A stretch of 64,000 nucleotides of DNA from Pithys albifrons albifrons (Eukaryota; Chordata; Aves; Passeriformes; Thamnophilidae), in NCBI RefSeq assembly GCF_047495875.1, contig NC_092460.1:9538520-9602519 (forward strand). The letters are read 5' to 3'. This document shows positions 12,997 to 27,900 of this stretch, piece after piece. The translations under genes were made by a program, and so were the position numbers. How positions within the stretch are numbered: position 1 is the stretch's first letter; every line of letters begins with the position of its first letter. Below the pieces are notes generated by a model. That model was not told the origin of the DNA. It did not search any database and was given only the letters and a program-made list of their open reading frames with translations.

Positions 12997-15900
12997 CTAT
13001 AGATAAAAAGATATATAGAGAGCTATATAAGAATATATATAAATAAAAAGATGCATATATATCTGTAGCCATCTTCAAGTTATGTAGGGAAATGATTTTA
13101 GCAGTGCAGTATATAGAAAAGAAATGGAAATAATCCTCTTACTGTAGTTTGAGAAATTAAGGACAGCTTGAAATTCTTGTAATGATTAAAGTTTCATGCT
13201 TACATGTGTTTCCAGGTTATATCTTTCTGATTCTTTAAATCACTAGTATCTATTGCTTTCTCTTATGCTTTTTCAAAGATAAATAAGGAGTATTTTTTTT
13301 CCAAGTTTTCATTCATTTTATATATTTTTGTCCTTTAGTGGAATCTGTGGCAACAGCACCACCAGAAGGCAGCTTTTTGTGTATCTTTCATTTTGAAAAA
13401 CCTATGATGTCTTGCAAAGCAGGGCAGGGTATAATTATGTTAAATAGTGAATTTATATATCAAAGCAATATTTTATATATAAAACACATTTTTAGAGGTT
13501 TTTTCATCACTTATCATTTTTGATCTGTTTTCCAGATTCATTGAAAATTGTCATGTTCCTGACTCTAATGAGTCTGAGAAGTCCTTGTGGATGTAAAGGC
13601 ACGTAGATCAATCATATTGCTAAGTTCCAGCTGGAGCAGATGTCCTTAAACAACTATAAAACAGATAATACTAAAACTGTATTTTTATATTCTGTGATAG
13701 TTTACCACAAACTGAATATATGCTGTCAGGAGAAAACATTGAAATGTAGGTTTTTTAGCAGCTGCTGTAAACTATGACAGCCAAAAAGGAATAAAATCAC
13801 TTTGAATGTTATACATTACCCAGCATAGCCATGAGTTATAAAGTGAAAAATTCTATTTTAAAATGTATTTACTTTGAAGGAGAATTGTAAACTCTTGCAA
13901 AATGTGTGTGGGGTACAGTTTCAAAACAAAATTATGTGTATGTAGAACTAAATATTTTAAAATATTTTATTTGAACCATGTCTTACCTGAATGTTTTCTT
14001 AAATCTTAAAGTCTATCCACATTAACTTTGCAACACTGTGAAAAACATAGTTCTATATATTGCAGAGTTTAATGTGAAGTTTATACCCACATATACACAC
14101 ATTTATCCAAGAAAATTTGCAATGTTTACAAAACATTTCTGCTTAAATGCCTTGATTTATTCTGAAGATCCAGTAAGACCTTCTTGCCTGTCAGGGAATT
14201 GGACCATTCAGCTTCTTGGGTAGTTGTTTCCACAATTCAGACACCACTGCAGATATAACACAAACATTCTGGAGAAAGCTCATCTCTAAGGGAATTCAGG
14301 CTATCTTATTGCATATGGTCCCTGTCTCTCAGTCAGAAATGCAAAGGAGAAGGAATATTGTCCTGCATTGCTCATTGGTGTATCCTGGGAGCTTGTAGTG
14401 GTAAAATGCTGCATTAGCAACCTCTGTAGTTTGCTCACCACTAAGACCCATCTTTCAAATAAAGGACTACTCACAGACAGGATTACTTGTTCCCCAAGCA
14501 ACTTCCTAAATACCCATTCAGTCACATAAGTCTTGATCTGCAAAATATTCGAAAGAGTACTTCCAGATTCATACTTAATTTGTGCAAGGTCCTCTGGCCT
14601 CCTTTGTGAGTTTTCAGAAAAGAAAGCCACTTAACACAGAAATGGTCTGGCAGAACTGAAGTCTGACAGACAAGAGGAGTGATATTTAAACCCAGAATTA
14701 TTCCAACGGAGAGCTCAGTCTGACAACCCCTGGAGGGATCTGTTCACATCAAGTCAAATTGCAAAACTAAAGCAGAGTATTCTTTACTATGAAATGAGGC
14801 TAAAAATTATTTAGACAGATATTCCGGTTCATAGACTGACTAACTCACTTTCTGTCTCGTCCTCAATCTTCGACTAGCCATCATCTGGGAATTGCACTAT
14901 CCACCACCAGGCAGTGAGTCATATTGGGCAGTAATTAGGATGGCATTCATCCTGAACATATATTTTACAACATCCCTTCCCATTTTCTAAAACTATGAGA
15001 ATAAACTCATTTTTATACTGATTTCTGTTTTAAAAAATTACTTATTGTTGTTTTAGCATTTCATGTACTAAATTGTACAAGTCTGGTTAATGTATGCTTA
15101 TATTTTCACTCCTTTTGCATCTTATGCATCTGCATCAGTGATTTGTTTAGAGCTGATTTTGAGGGGTGTGATAAGGGCAGGGGGAGCACTATATATATTC
15201 TGAGAGAAAATGTATTTATGAATTTTAGAATTTTAGAATTTTTATACCAGTTTATGAATATTGATCTTTCTTTCAAATAACTGTTTTTAATGCCATAAAC
15301 CAAATGTCGTTTGAAGCCTTTGGGGCACATACTTAACATGGGTAGGTAAAATTTGAAGACCGTGGAAAATTACCATCTTTTGTATGAATATTCATATAGT
15401 CCACTGTTGGCTATTCATAAACAGCTTCATCCAGGTTTCAGAGGTGCAGTGCCATAGAGAATCATATGTGTTTCAGCAAACTTCATTTAGGACTGCTGAG
15501 ATGATGCTTCTGAGGAAAGAGGAACTGTGCCTGCCAGCCCTCTTAGTTTGGCTCAGTGTTTTCTCAAGTGCACAGATCCTGCTGAGAGTTCCTGCACCAT
15601 GGTTCCTACACATATCCAGTCCGGACTCTTCTATCCAACAGGACTTTGCCACTTTCTGTCTCTGAAGTTTCCTGACTCTGTCTCGACACTCTCACAGGCA
15701 GTAGAGAAATGACTGTGTCGTCAACTCCTTAATTCGTATCTATTTCCACACCAACAAGAATCATCTATTTAAAGTTGTACTTTTGCACAGTTAGGATCTG
15801 AATATCCATTTTTAATTTCACAGATAAGAAAAAATACTGTAAAATTCTAATATCCCAAGCTGTAAATGTGTATGCTCATACAAGATCTCTCACATATCCT

Positions 15901-18900
15901 TAAAAGTTCTATTATTTTTTGTTTTCCATAGCCCTTCAGTCAGGAACATCACTATCAGAGAGAAATGAGCCCACTTTCTCATTGCAACCCACGGTAAGAT
16001 TCCATTTATAGCCCAGGCAGTAAGGATTCAGTTAGAGCGTTCTGAATATTAAATGTGACATTCTTTGATTTAATCTTCAATCTCTTTTCAATTGCAACCT
16101 CCTCTCAGAGGGCTTTATTGCTCATTTTAGTCATTGTCTGCAGAATGTCTGTGCTGTCTGAGAACGCAGAACTGAATTCTGCATGTTTTGGACATACCAC
16201 TGTGTATTTAAAGTATCTGACACCAGCCTTGCTCCTACATCTGCTTTGATGCGTGTTTCAGCAAATCATCCTCATCTCACGTACATCTTCGCTCGTCCAT
16301 TTCTTTGTCCCTCTCTGCCTCTCTGCTTTGAAGGCTTAGAGCTAGAATTCTGTATGTGTAGGTGTCAGGAAATCCATTTGTTCCAAAAGATTTTAATGTT
16401 ACTTATTGAGAAGGTTTTTTTTTACAATAAATAGCCCGCTCAGGAGAGGGTGTTAGAGCACTGTGGGATAGTTCAACGGTATCCTATCTACAACGTTTTT
16501 TGTCTGTCTGGTTTTTAGATTGATTTGTTTTGTTTGGAATCAGCAACAAAATCCCTGTGACTGTAATGTGAGGTGAGATGAAGACAAGGGAAGAAAGTGT
16601 TTAAGGAGAATTAATCAAACTGAGATTATTGAGACAATCAAGATTAATTGACCAGTTTCAGAACTGCCTTGTACCTGTGAAACCCTAACATCGCTTTGTC
16701 AATTTTTTAACTGCCTGAACAAGAGGTGTGCTTATTTTAAATAGCAGTCCTATTTCACTTCCACTTGGTGTCATTAATGTGGATTTTGTTCATCCAAGTT
16801 TTAACTGGGCAATGTGTATGTGTTTTTGGAGGGGTAGGAGGAGAGGACATTTCAGGTACAACTTCTTTATGTTTTATCCAGTCTGAGATATTTTATGATA
16901 GCACACTGCCAGGCAGTTGCACAGGATATTACGTGTTTCTCCTCATACAGATGTTTTCAGCCACATGTCTCACTTGCCATGCATATTTTTATGGATTCAA
17001 AATCTTCTGGTTAGATTTTATGAAGTGAACACTATGAAACTTTCTGTGCAAGTTCATCCAGATGCATCAGTTATTGCAGCCTGCAGTCAAATGTGTCCTA
17101 TTGCACAAAATATGTTACTGGAGTTAAACTATAATCCTGGATTCCTGTTCCCTTTCACATGTGAATCAAAATGCTTATGTTGGTCTAGAAAACCTCTCTG
17201 TCTTGGGTGATGTTTATCAAAGGAACCATCTCTTTATGAATTGTTGAATGGATGAATTGAACAGAGACACTTGACTGTAGTTCTCAGAGTACAACAGCAG
17301 GTACCTTCAGACTGCACTTTGGCCTCTATTCCAGAATCGATTTCACAGTTCTGATGACATTAGAATTGCCTGTATTTTAGTGCAAGCTACATTGTCTTCT
17401 TTTTGTCCATACATTGGTTGAATCAGGTTTTATTAAGGTATTTTTATGCATGTGCTAAAGCAGTTTGGTACTCTATACATTTTATATACTGAAAAACAGA
17501 ATAAACATCACTATCTGTAAAAATAAAGTGTTTTGTCATATTTAGTTAATATGATCAACAATGAAAATGTGCATTTACATATAATAAAATTTAAAACACA
17601 ATAGTATAAATTATGATCTAGTTCTTACACTGTTTTAATCCAATGCACACAGTAGACTTAAATTTCTCTAGAAATCATTTTTGAGAAATGCAGGTGAAGT
17701 ATTCGTAAAATACCTGACTTGCAAGTGCCTCATAAATTCAGTAGCCCCTGTGAACTGCCAGAATAGCATTATTGGGCTGTAAATACAGAAGATGACAAAA
17801 TTATGAGGTCAGTTTGCATCATGATATAAAAACTGAAGATGATGTGACTTGAATACCATTATTCACATCATTACCTTTCATTTATAGTGGAAAACTCTGT
17901 AATGTTTTTCACAGAGGATGTGTATCTAAATGAGAGGGAGATAAAATTAATGGTCATCCTATAACTTAGTTCCTAAGCTGATTTTAAAGCCAATTTTAAC
18001 TGGTAATGTATGAGCAACTAGAAAACTACTAAAACTTTGGAAGCCTGCTATAGCTATGTAGGGAACACATGGAATATTTGTAAAATTGATACATCCTCTT
18101 TACATGTGTGGGTGTAAATGCCATGGCATGAAGACAGTTATGTGATGCATTTACTGAATCAACAAATAGTTGTAAAGAGTGATAAAGAATTTGACAGGTC
18201 TCCAGTAACTTTAAGAAGTGTAGTAGTGATATTTTCTGGGAAATGAAAAGAGACCAATCTGGAAGCCATTGTCCAGTAAATGTTGGTTCTGTCCATAATA
18301 AGATAAAAGAACAAGCCAGGAAAGAAAGCTGCTGTGAAGATAATGGAAATTTGGTCAATAAAAATGCCCAGCTAGACTCATTGACCATTGGTGCTGCCGA
18401 GGAAGGTCATAAGTCTGCCAAGGATATTGCTGCTGCAGCACAAATCACCTCCACATTGTGCTGCTCTGCAAGGCACAGAACCAGTTAATGAAAGGAGACA
18501 GGCGAGGACAGAGGCTGCAGAGCCAGAAGAGCAAGATGATGTGCAGTGTTCAAGCCTTGGCCATGCACTTCCACTGACTGATGCACTGTGGTCTTGGGAG
18601 AACTTTAGAATTGCTTCCTTCTCTCCAAATAGGAAGCTGTAACTATCTATGTTACTTCTTCCAGTGCAGGAGGGGAGTCTTAAGCATCCTCACTGAGACT
18701 GAGTCCATCTGTAGCTGATGATGTAGATTGTTAGCCCCAAAATTCCAGCAAGAATCTGAAGAAGCAATGAGATGCCATTTTATGACCTCTAATCTACCCT
18801 TTCCAGTTTCTTGGTCCTCCCCATACCCTTCTGACCCGTGTCCATGGAGATTATTTATCTCCATAGGTTTTGCTGTGAAAAGTGAGTCTCAGAGTTGCTC

Positions 18901-21900
18901 TGAAGCATTAGCATTCAGGAACATCCTCAAGCCAGTCCAGTGGCTAACTTGTAAAATAAGCTAGATTTATCGGCTCTGTACATGCAAGCCTATTGCTTCT
19001 TCAGCGGATTTTTTGTGTTTATATTAGTTAGATTCCATCAATGGCTTTGTTGTGAAGAACAAAAGAAGCCTCTTAAAACTAAGGGGCAGACAAGTTCCCT
19101 AAAATTTTAAGGAAAGCAAATGATATTATGAAGTGTTTATTAAAATTTCTAAATGGAAATATGGTGCAATTTAGGACAGTATTTTGTCTAGATTTATGTT
19201 TTCTCTATAAAAAGTGTCAGCACTGTGCAGTGGTTTAACTCTTCTGTAACTTTGCCACTTGTGGATGTAAAATAACATTCTTTGTATCTATACTTGGCTG
19301 GCAAGGACCTGCAGTCTTTGACAAATGATTAATAGTCACTGACCTCACTTCCCGTGGGCTTGGTATGAGCTGACTACAGCAAGATGTCTTATTGTAACCT
19401 ACATTTGTTGCATTAGACCAATTGGGATGTCATCATTATTCTTTCCTCTATAATCCAACAGCCCCCCCCCCAAAAAAAAAAAACTAAATAACTACAAAAT
19501 GGATGCAAAGAAAAGCAAATAACATTTGCTTCCCTTTTTTTGGTAAATGTTACAGATTTGAGATTTGTAATCACTAATGAAATGTTTCATTGATGTGGAG
19601 TGTAGTGTTTGAGGAGGACAATAACAATACACTTTACAGAAAAAGTTTTTGGTCTTACCTTAAGGGGAAAAAAAAGCAGAACTCAAATCCTTAATTGTTA
19701 CTTCATCAAAAATGGGATTTTCTTATTTTTGCAATTATATGCATGCACAATAGTTCAGGTAAAGAATCATGAAAGAGATAAACATATTCCTTTAACTAAA
19801 TGCATTTTAAAATTCTTTTCAGACTTGATTATTGGTAAAATTTAGATATATTAGTTAAAAATTAGTTAGTTATAAATATCATGAACACTTCCTTTTGTGT
19901 GTAACTGACTACTCTGTTGGGTCCTAGGAAGTAAATCCTTTCTTTTTTTTTTTTTTTGAAAGAAGTCTTTTTTCAGAACCAATTGTTGCCATATATATTG
20001 CCATTATCGTGGCACCTGAAACTTGCATTATTTGCATAATATCAGTGAATCCAGCACCAAACCACATCTATGATAAACTCTCAAATATTAAGTTCAGCTT
20101 TGAGACTGCCATTCAAGTACTGTCATCCATCCCAGATGAAAACTAAACATTCCAATAGCTGGTGCATGTGTTATTATAGCATTGAGAGATCCTGTAGGAT
20201 TAAACTCACCTGCAAAATTGGGCTGTAAAAGAAGAACTGGAGCTGTAACATTTAGTTGCAGTACACCAGAACCTCTACAACACCCATGCTGTGAAATTCA
20301 GATGCAAAAGGTCTTTGTCTCTTGTATTTCCAAGCAAAGTTTTGAATAGCAGAAAAACTTAGTTAAGAAGCACATTTAAAGTCTCAGTTTTGCAAACAAA
20401 GTAGCATATTTATTTTTATGATTCATTACAGGATCAATGCCATACAACCCCAGTACTTCTGCAAAACAGACAATATTACATTATGAAGTATAAAATTACA
20501 CAACAGTTGTCAAAATAAGTGAACAAGAACAATGTACCACAAAATGTACTTTGGTTTTTATTTTACTTGTTCAGTTACTTACCCACAGAATAATTTGCAA
20601 TAGATCTCCCAGTCGTTAATCTGAATTAGTGAAGTTCTGCTGCATTTGTCAGGTCATAATGTGTGTGAAAAAGAACATGACAAAAGAAGCAAATGGCACA
20701 GGAACCATCTAATTGAACAGGTTACATTTTTTAATCATGATGGTAAAGAACTTAGCTGCAGAAAGGTCGTTTTAAAGCTTGTTAAAATAATTCAAAAATG
20801 GCTTTCCCTTGTATGGGAATCTGAGAACATGGAAATGTAGCAGCATATACACTAAAAGTTTGCATACAAAACATGGCAAATACTTCCAAACATGCTGTAA
20901 TAGCCTGTTATATCTCTGTTAATGTGAAATAGCCTAGCTCTTTTTTTTCTTTCCATAGCTTCAAAACTAACTGAGAGTAATTTTTATTGGTTCCACACTT
21001 TTTCTGGATATTCCTGGGCCTTCAAACAAAGGTGTCTGGCCTTACTTATATATAGAGATGGAGAATATGCAATAAATGATCTTACATGCCTTAGATTGAA
21101 AGGAAGAGACAGGTGTTCTCTTTTAAGAAGTCTGGGATTCCCTGTTACTAGACTGTTGCAGTCTCTCCTTCAGTACTCAGTTGGAAATACATATTTATTC
21201 CTCTGTTCTTCTTCTGAATTTGAAGCTTATTTAAATACAGACAAATCAGACTCTTTGACCAACATCCCATTTCTCTACAGCATTTTCTTACAGAGAAAAA
21301 CTGTCTGGGTTTCCAAGGGCACAAGAACCCATGGTGCTGTTATTCCAGTATCATTTGTGCAAGACTGTTGGTTTTGATTCCTTTATGTTAAATGTTATTT
21401 TCCATTTGTTGTGGACAAAACTTCATGTTTTTGAAGAATTAAACTGAGGTAGCATAGTGCTTACTTCGTGCTGATGATTCAGTTTCCACTTTCGTACCAT
21501 TCATTGCATTAATATACAAAAAGTTTTCTTGCACAGTTTTCTTTTTTTTTAACTCTTCTGAAAAACAAGAGAGTTTTTCCAGACTAAAAAAATTCACCTT
21601 TAACAAGTTTGATAATATTAAAGTTATGCTCTGCTGAGTGATGTCTCTCCATTGATTTTTAAAAGCCCTCTGCCTCCTTACGATCCATTAAAAGTTGATG
21701 GGCTGCAGTCTGCGCCCAGGATGCACAGAACAGTAGGATGATCTTGGTGGCTGGCTATGGAAAAAGGAATTATTTTCATTTCAACAAGATTTGTTAGGTA
21801 CTAGATTAAGGTGCTTCCTGAACTGGTGAAACATTAAAATATAGTTTTAAAAATTAATGGTTTATTTAATTGTTAAAAATATGTGAAAAAGGAAGCACAT

Positions 21901-24900
21901 CCCACCTAACGGACACTTCTGAGATGTGAAAATCCATTTGATTCACTGATCAATGGGTATCTGATGTAGTTACTAGAATTTACTTGCTGAGATTAGATTA
22001 GCACGAAGGAATTTTAACACACCTTTGCAAATTCATTACTTCCAATTTATACAGCTGGTCTTTTGATAAATGAATCAAAACTAGCAAGGAAGAAAGAGCT
22101 AGTATTTTATTTAAATTAGATGTTAAAACACTGGTTTTCTCTGCTAGAGCCATTTATATTGCTAATGACTATCAAGACTCTAATCTAGCCAAGAAGCTAA
22201 TATTGTGCTGAACTAGAGGTTCAGTCTTTAGGTAAAATCCAATGTTCCTTCCATTTAACAGAGGCTATGATAGAAATTTTGTGTTTTTAACTATAAAATA
22301 TTGACCAAATAGCACAATATATTAATTACTAGGCTGTTAAACCTCTGAATTCAGGTCATTCATATTTTTAGACTGATGTAGATGACTGTGTATGTTTTTA
22401 ATAACCTACACAAATTTGTCATTTCAACTTTGAAATTGAAAGAACTGGAAAGCATTAACAGGTCAGATTTTTAGCAAATACTAGTTAACATGATTATACT
22501 GTGCAACTTGCAGTAGCACCTTACACTATCTAAATACCTTGTCTAATAAGTAGAATTCACATCTCCTTTCTTATCCTTAAATCTAGTCTGGCATCCATAA
22601 GACAGTTCTTTTGCCAATTTAAGACTTTAAGAGCAGATTCAAGTGTTTCCTGCATAACTGCAATTACACCTTTCAGGATCCCATGTTTAGTTATTAGTTC
22701 ATTGACAATTAAATGATTTTATTTTTAAGGAGATTTCTGCCTCCATTAGAAGTACAGAGTTTGGCAGGCTGGACTTGCTGAAGTAGTTTGGAGGAAGGGA
22801 AAAGGCATTCTCTAAAAATGCTTGTGATTTTCTAAATCGTGGTGCTAGGAAAAAAGAAAGTTCCAGTAAGGCCTGCAGTAAATGAAGATATTATGTATTA
22901 GGGATGGAATGAATCTGTCATTTTGACGGATTGTGAGGCAAAGAACAGATTAACAGATTACTCATAGTCAGAATGCAGCTCACTGTGAAAAATGTGCAGG
23001 AAATGATAAGTGTTGGTTTGTGCTGATTTAATGATATTTTGAAACTACAGTAGCACTCCAGAAGAATAATACAAGGTAGCTCATGGCTTGCTTTTTTTTA
23101 ATCAACAATGTGTTGCCAGATTGCCCTTAAGTACTTCCTAAAGTAGAACTTTCAATTCATAAAAAGTCTTATGAACACATAAATTTATGTTATTTTTCAA
23201 GATTTTTATTAAAATGTGCATTCAAAAATCCTTGATTTGTATGTATAAGTATACTCTGTATTCTTTTGGTAGTATATCTTCTTCTGCTTCTGTGCACTCA
23301 CTCAGTTTTTCATTTAAAAGATGCTGGTTTTCCCACCTGGAACTGAGTAGCACTGAACACTTACTGATGTATAAACTAATATTGAATTTTTATTGGCTTA
23401 TGGAATTTTTATGTAAAAGCTTTATGAATTTTCAAAAAATTGAATTGTTTAAAGCATTTTAGATACAATAATGGACAACTTAAGTCTCAGGTGACTTCAT
23501 AATTACTATGAACTTATGGAGTTGCAGGACCTGAAATTTAGTTTCAATATATCTTCAAAATAATATTATTGCATTTTGTGCTTAACTCAAACAAATCTCA
23601 TTATTAATAGCCTACATAAGTCCTTCCTTCACTACTGAACTATTATTGAACAGTTTGTTTCTATTAAAAAATAAACCCAAACCTTCCATTATGCATACAT
23701 CATTATTTCACAGTAGAACCCAAATAAATAGGTGTGTATAGGTAATCTGGCTTAAGTTAATTAAGTTACATGAGTGCATGAAGCTCAGCAGATATGTAAA
23801 TAATTAAAAATTCAGACCTGTTAATCTAGAGGAGCCTAATAAGTAACTCATACTCCAAAATAGTTTTACTGGGGAATAGGTGATGGGCCTTGCAAAGCTG
23901 GGTGAGTTTTATTAATTTATCTAAGAACACAGATAGTGTCTACTAAGCTTTTCTAAATGCATATAATTAAAATTACAAACAAAAAAAAAGTCTTCATCTT
24001 AGCTGAACTGAGTATTTAGGCTATCCTGGACCAGACTTTTGATGTGAGCTGGTACTTCGTATTCAATGCATCATAACTCACTCACTTTGAGCCTTAGCAG
24101 CAGAATTTGCTTCATGTGGTACTAAATGTTACTAATACAAAGAGAAGCATGTGCTGAGATTGAAGGTGATGGTTGCACAGGATGTCAAGAATTGGGCCTT
24201 TTTTTCCTTAAAATATTTTTACACTCCTGATTCATACATTGGCATTCTCTGGCCCTCCACAGAGTTGGTCACATAATTCACTGTAGTTCAGCAAATGTGT
24301 TCCTCTTAGTATCACTCAGTAACAAGTCAGTTCTCCTTTCATGTTCATAAAGATTTACTAAATAATTTATACAGTTAAATACCGTCTTTTGAATTTTTAG
24401 TGATTGTACAGTTCAGGTGCTTAATAGTCTGACAATTTGATGTCTCTGTAGTGATACGAAACTGATGCTGTTTTTTCATTTCTTGAGTTCATGCAGTGTA
24501 TAGCCCTGGCCTTGCACTTACTAAGCATGCTCCAAGGCTGAATAAATACTCCTTTTCATTTCTGTATAGATTGTTGGATGAAACCATACTAAAACTTTGA
24601 AGCATTTCAATTTTGTTAATAACATGGATTAATTGATCCCATTGATTTAAGTAATACAAATTAAATTTGGTCCAAAAGGAATGCAGTAAAATACGCTGTC
24701 TCAATTCATAGCAATGTTAAAAATCTTTATACTAAATTATTTGGCATTTTCTCACTCTCTCAATCTGCAAAAATATCTGTAAAAAAACCAAGCTATCAAA
24801 GGTGTTCATTAAGATTTAAATGAAAACCTTCTGATTCTAAGGATTTCTGTTCATGGTAATAATTTTGATCCATTGTCATTGGTAAGTGCTACTTAATAAA

Positions 24901-27900
24901 GCATCACTAATTTTCTCAACAGATTTTGCTGATGGATGCTGGTTTTCTGCAAAATTTAACATACTGTCATAAAACTGAAAACCATTTTCAGAAGTCCAAA
25001 AGATTCTTTTGCTTTCCATCACAGTTCAGCTGTCATGTGATAGTTCAATTTATAAGCATTATTATCTGAAAGTTTTTTCTAAGAATTTTCAAGTAATTTC
25101 TTTAAGAAAAATGTAACGAGATTATATAACAACTGTATTATATTTTGGTGTGGAGAATATCTTTCAGAACAATGAAGAATTTCAGTGCAAGCATTAGAGG
25201 TACATGATACTGTGAGTGTGTGTGGAATTCATTCTGAGCTTTCCTACAATTCAGCTCACAATGTCAAAAGATAATATTTGGCATTCCACACTGTTACCAG
25301 GAAAGCTTAAGATAGTTTGTTGCACATTGATTGTATTGATTACAGCTGGAGGCATTGATAGCATAAATAGAGTGTCTAATTAGTCAGAATATGTGATTAA
25401 CTTTTCTGTTTTGAGGAGATAAACCAGTAAGTTCTCAAAAATATATGTTCTTTTTCTATCAGAATAAAACCACAATAAACGTGAACGGAAACCACAGTCT
25501 GTGTTTCTCAGAATATTGCCAGTTGTCTCCAGGATGGGTCTTGACCTTTAGTCAAGGTCTAACAAATTTTTCAGGATGTTTTATTAAAATTAACGCATAC
25601 CCTCTGTCTAACACATCTCACACATACACACACATGCTTTAGTTGCTTCCTAAAAGGAACTGCAGATTTCATTGTGGCAAAGTCTGTTGTGACTGCTGGA
25701 CTGCAGCATCTGCCAGAATTACCCCTGTAAACCCACTGCTCAGAAGTTCATCAATCAACTGCCAGCACTCGCTCTCTACTGCAATTTGGCCAAGAAGATT
25801 TCAGCACACAGGAGATTTTCTAAAAAATTCTTTTCAAGATTTTAGGAAAAGTTTAGACATTGCTAGCTAACTTGTTGAGGTAATAACCCATTTTTAATAT
25901 ATATTTTGTAATTTTTTTTACCTTAAAAGTAATATTAACAATTAATCCCTAATACAATAATGTTTTGATTGCTTGTCTTGGTACCGGGCAGTTAAATGCC
26001 TCCCTGACATCCGATCCCGTCAGATCTCGGAAGCTCAGCAGGGTCAGCCCCGGATTAGTACTTGGATGGGAGACCTCCTGGGAAATGCCGGGGGCTGTAG
26101 GTTCTAGTCCTGAGGACTTCACTGGCACCATCCAAGCTCGTTTGGCCGTGGCAGATGAACCTCAGGACTTAAACGGTGGGGCCAGTTCTGCGCATGCTGA
26201 GCCTCACCTAAAATCCACTGCGCAGGCTGGAAGGGCACACCCACGTGGGGACAGCCCTTCCCAAATCTTTGTTTGTGAAGTTTGGCCATACATACATACA
26301 TATGCTTGTGGGAGCTGAATAGCAAAACTATTTGGTTTTTCCTGGACATTGAGAGAAAAAAACAAGATCTGAACCTAGACTGTCTTAACAAGAACTATTA
26401 AACTTGGCAACACATCTCTGTTGCCTCTGTCATATATAAAAACTCCTTTGCCTCACTTAAAGCATCAAAATTCCTATATCTCACACTTGCACCTCCTAGA
26501 GAAAATAATCATTCATCTGCTGAACCAGGTGCATCAAAACAAATACAAAGATGAAACTGAGTAACTCCTTTACACAAGAATTGACTCCAGTAAATGAAGA
26601 CAAAATCAAAGATAAAATCACCCACCTACTCACAAATCATCCTATCTCTGATTTCCCAGACTTCATATTTCAGACAGATCATCCAGAGATGAGACTTCAA
26701 ACTAAAATTCATCAATTTCCTGAATAATAAGAACTGTTAATTTAGCAGAAATACTGGTTTGATGACACAGCATTACCTCGCTCCCTCAGTGTTCTCTCAA
26801 TGAATTGCCTCTTTCTTTTCCATTGGAGGTAATTGCCTTATTATCTTTCTCTCCCTTCTACTAACATCCTTTCTGTTTTCCAGGTGCCAACTATTTTCTT
26901 TAGAAATTCTCTGGTACATGTTTTATATGAAAGACATGTACCTTTAAACTCTTCTGTTTTGTGCCAGACCTATAGAACTGCATATGTGCTCCAAAATGTC
27001 TTTATTCTTGTAGCTGTATTTGTTGGTCTACAGATAATTCTCTTTAGAAGTGAGCTCTGTCTTTCCTCTCTCCTTGCACCACTTGGTGTGTTCAGTGCAA
27101 CTGTAGAGAGTCAGGAATGGGATGTTGCTTTGTGCTCTCAGACCACGTCCTGTGAGCATGGTCAGATTCCAGTGCTCAGCTTATTCTGCCTCTGGGGCAG
27201 AACAAACCACACATGCAAGTGACAGAAATGAAAAACACATTCTTCCATGCCACTGGATGTCAGCATGCATTTAGCTGTTATTCCTAAAAACTTCTGAAGC
27301 TTTGGTGTAAACAAAGAGCCTTTGGCTGTGTTGAGGGAATGCAGACGTGGTGAGCAGTGACAGAGAGCTAATAATGAGAAGTCTGGGCAAGCATATTGCT
27401 GTGTGGATTAGTTGCACCAGGTCTCACTGGCAGCTGAACAGCAGAAGAGGAGCAGTATTGGTTGTGAAGTTGGCCATATATGTGAAAATAATATGATGGT
27501 GTAAAAAAATTTTGACATATTTTTTTACATTTTGAAATGATGGAAAATTCAATATCTCCTCCTTGAAATCTGCTATGCTACTTGCTGGATTTCTACACCA
27601 GCAGTTCTGTTTCCTGAGGCGGAAAATTAGTTTTTTCCGTTTTGACTGCAAACAGATAGGTGGTTGTCCCCTGATTCACCCCAGATTATGTGTACATGGC
27701 AATGGGACATGATGTGAAATCAGTAACGTGTCCAGAAGTATCAGAAATACTAACCAAAAAAAAAAAAAAACAGTTGGCATATTTTATCAATTATCCCAGA
27801 TGACTGAGCCTTGCCAGATTTCTCTGACAGAAGCAACGTGTACATGAGATCATGAAGGCTTTTCGGAAAATAGAAGTGCATTACCTGTTTTCTTGATGTG

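Larger units (their letters stand above)
9816..15931 (+). other. CFAP20DC: CFAP20DC intron, 6.1 kb, with CR1 and a TA repeat
   Basis: AT-rich intron holding a CR1 LINE fragment at 12.13-12.74 kb and a 58-bp TA dinucleotide repeat at 12.93 kb, both listed separately. The rest shows no supported gene; the 109-codon minus-strand frame near 14.3-14.6 kb has no family resemblance. Confidence 0.65.

Noticed and set aside
25965..26318. 117-codon + frame and 90-codon - frame across the 5S-derived element
   Set aside because: They are by-products of GC-rich structural RNA sequence being stop-poor; the nucleotide match to 5S rRNA explains them.
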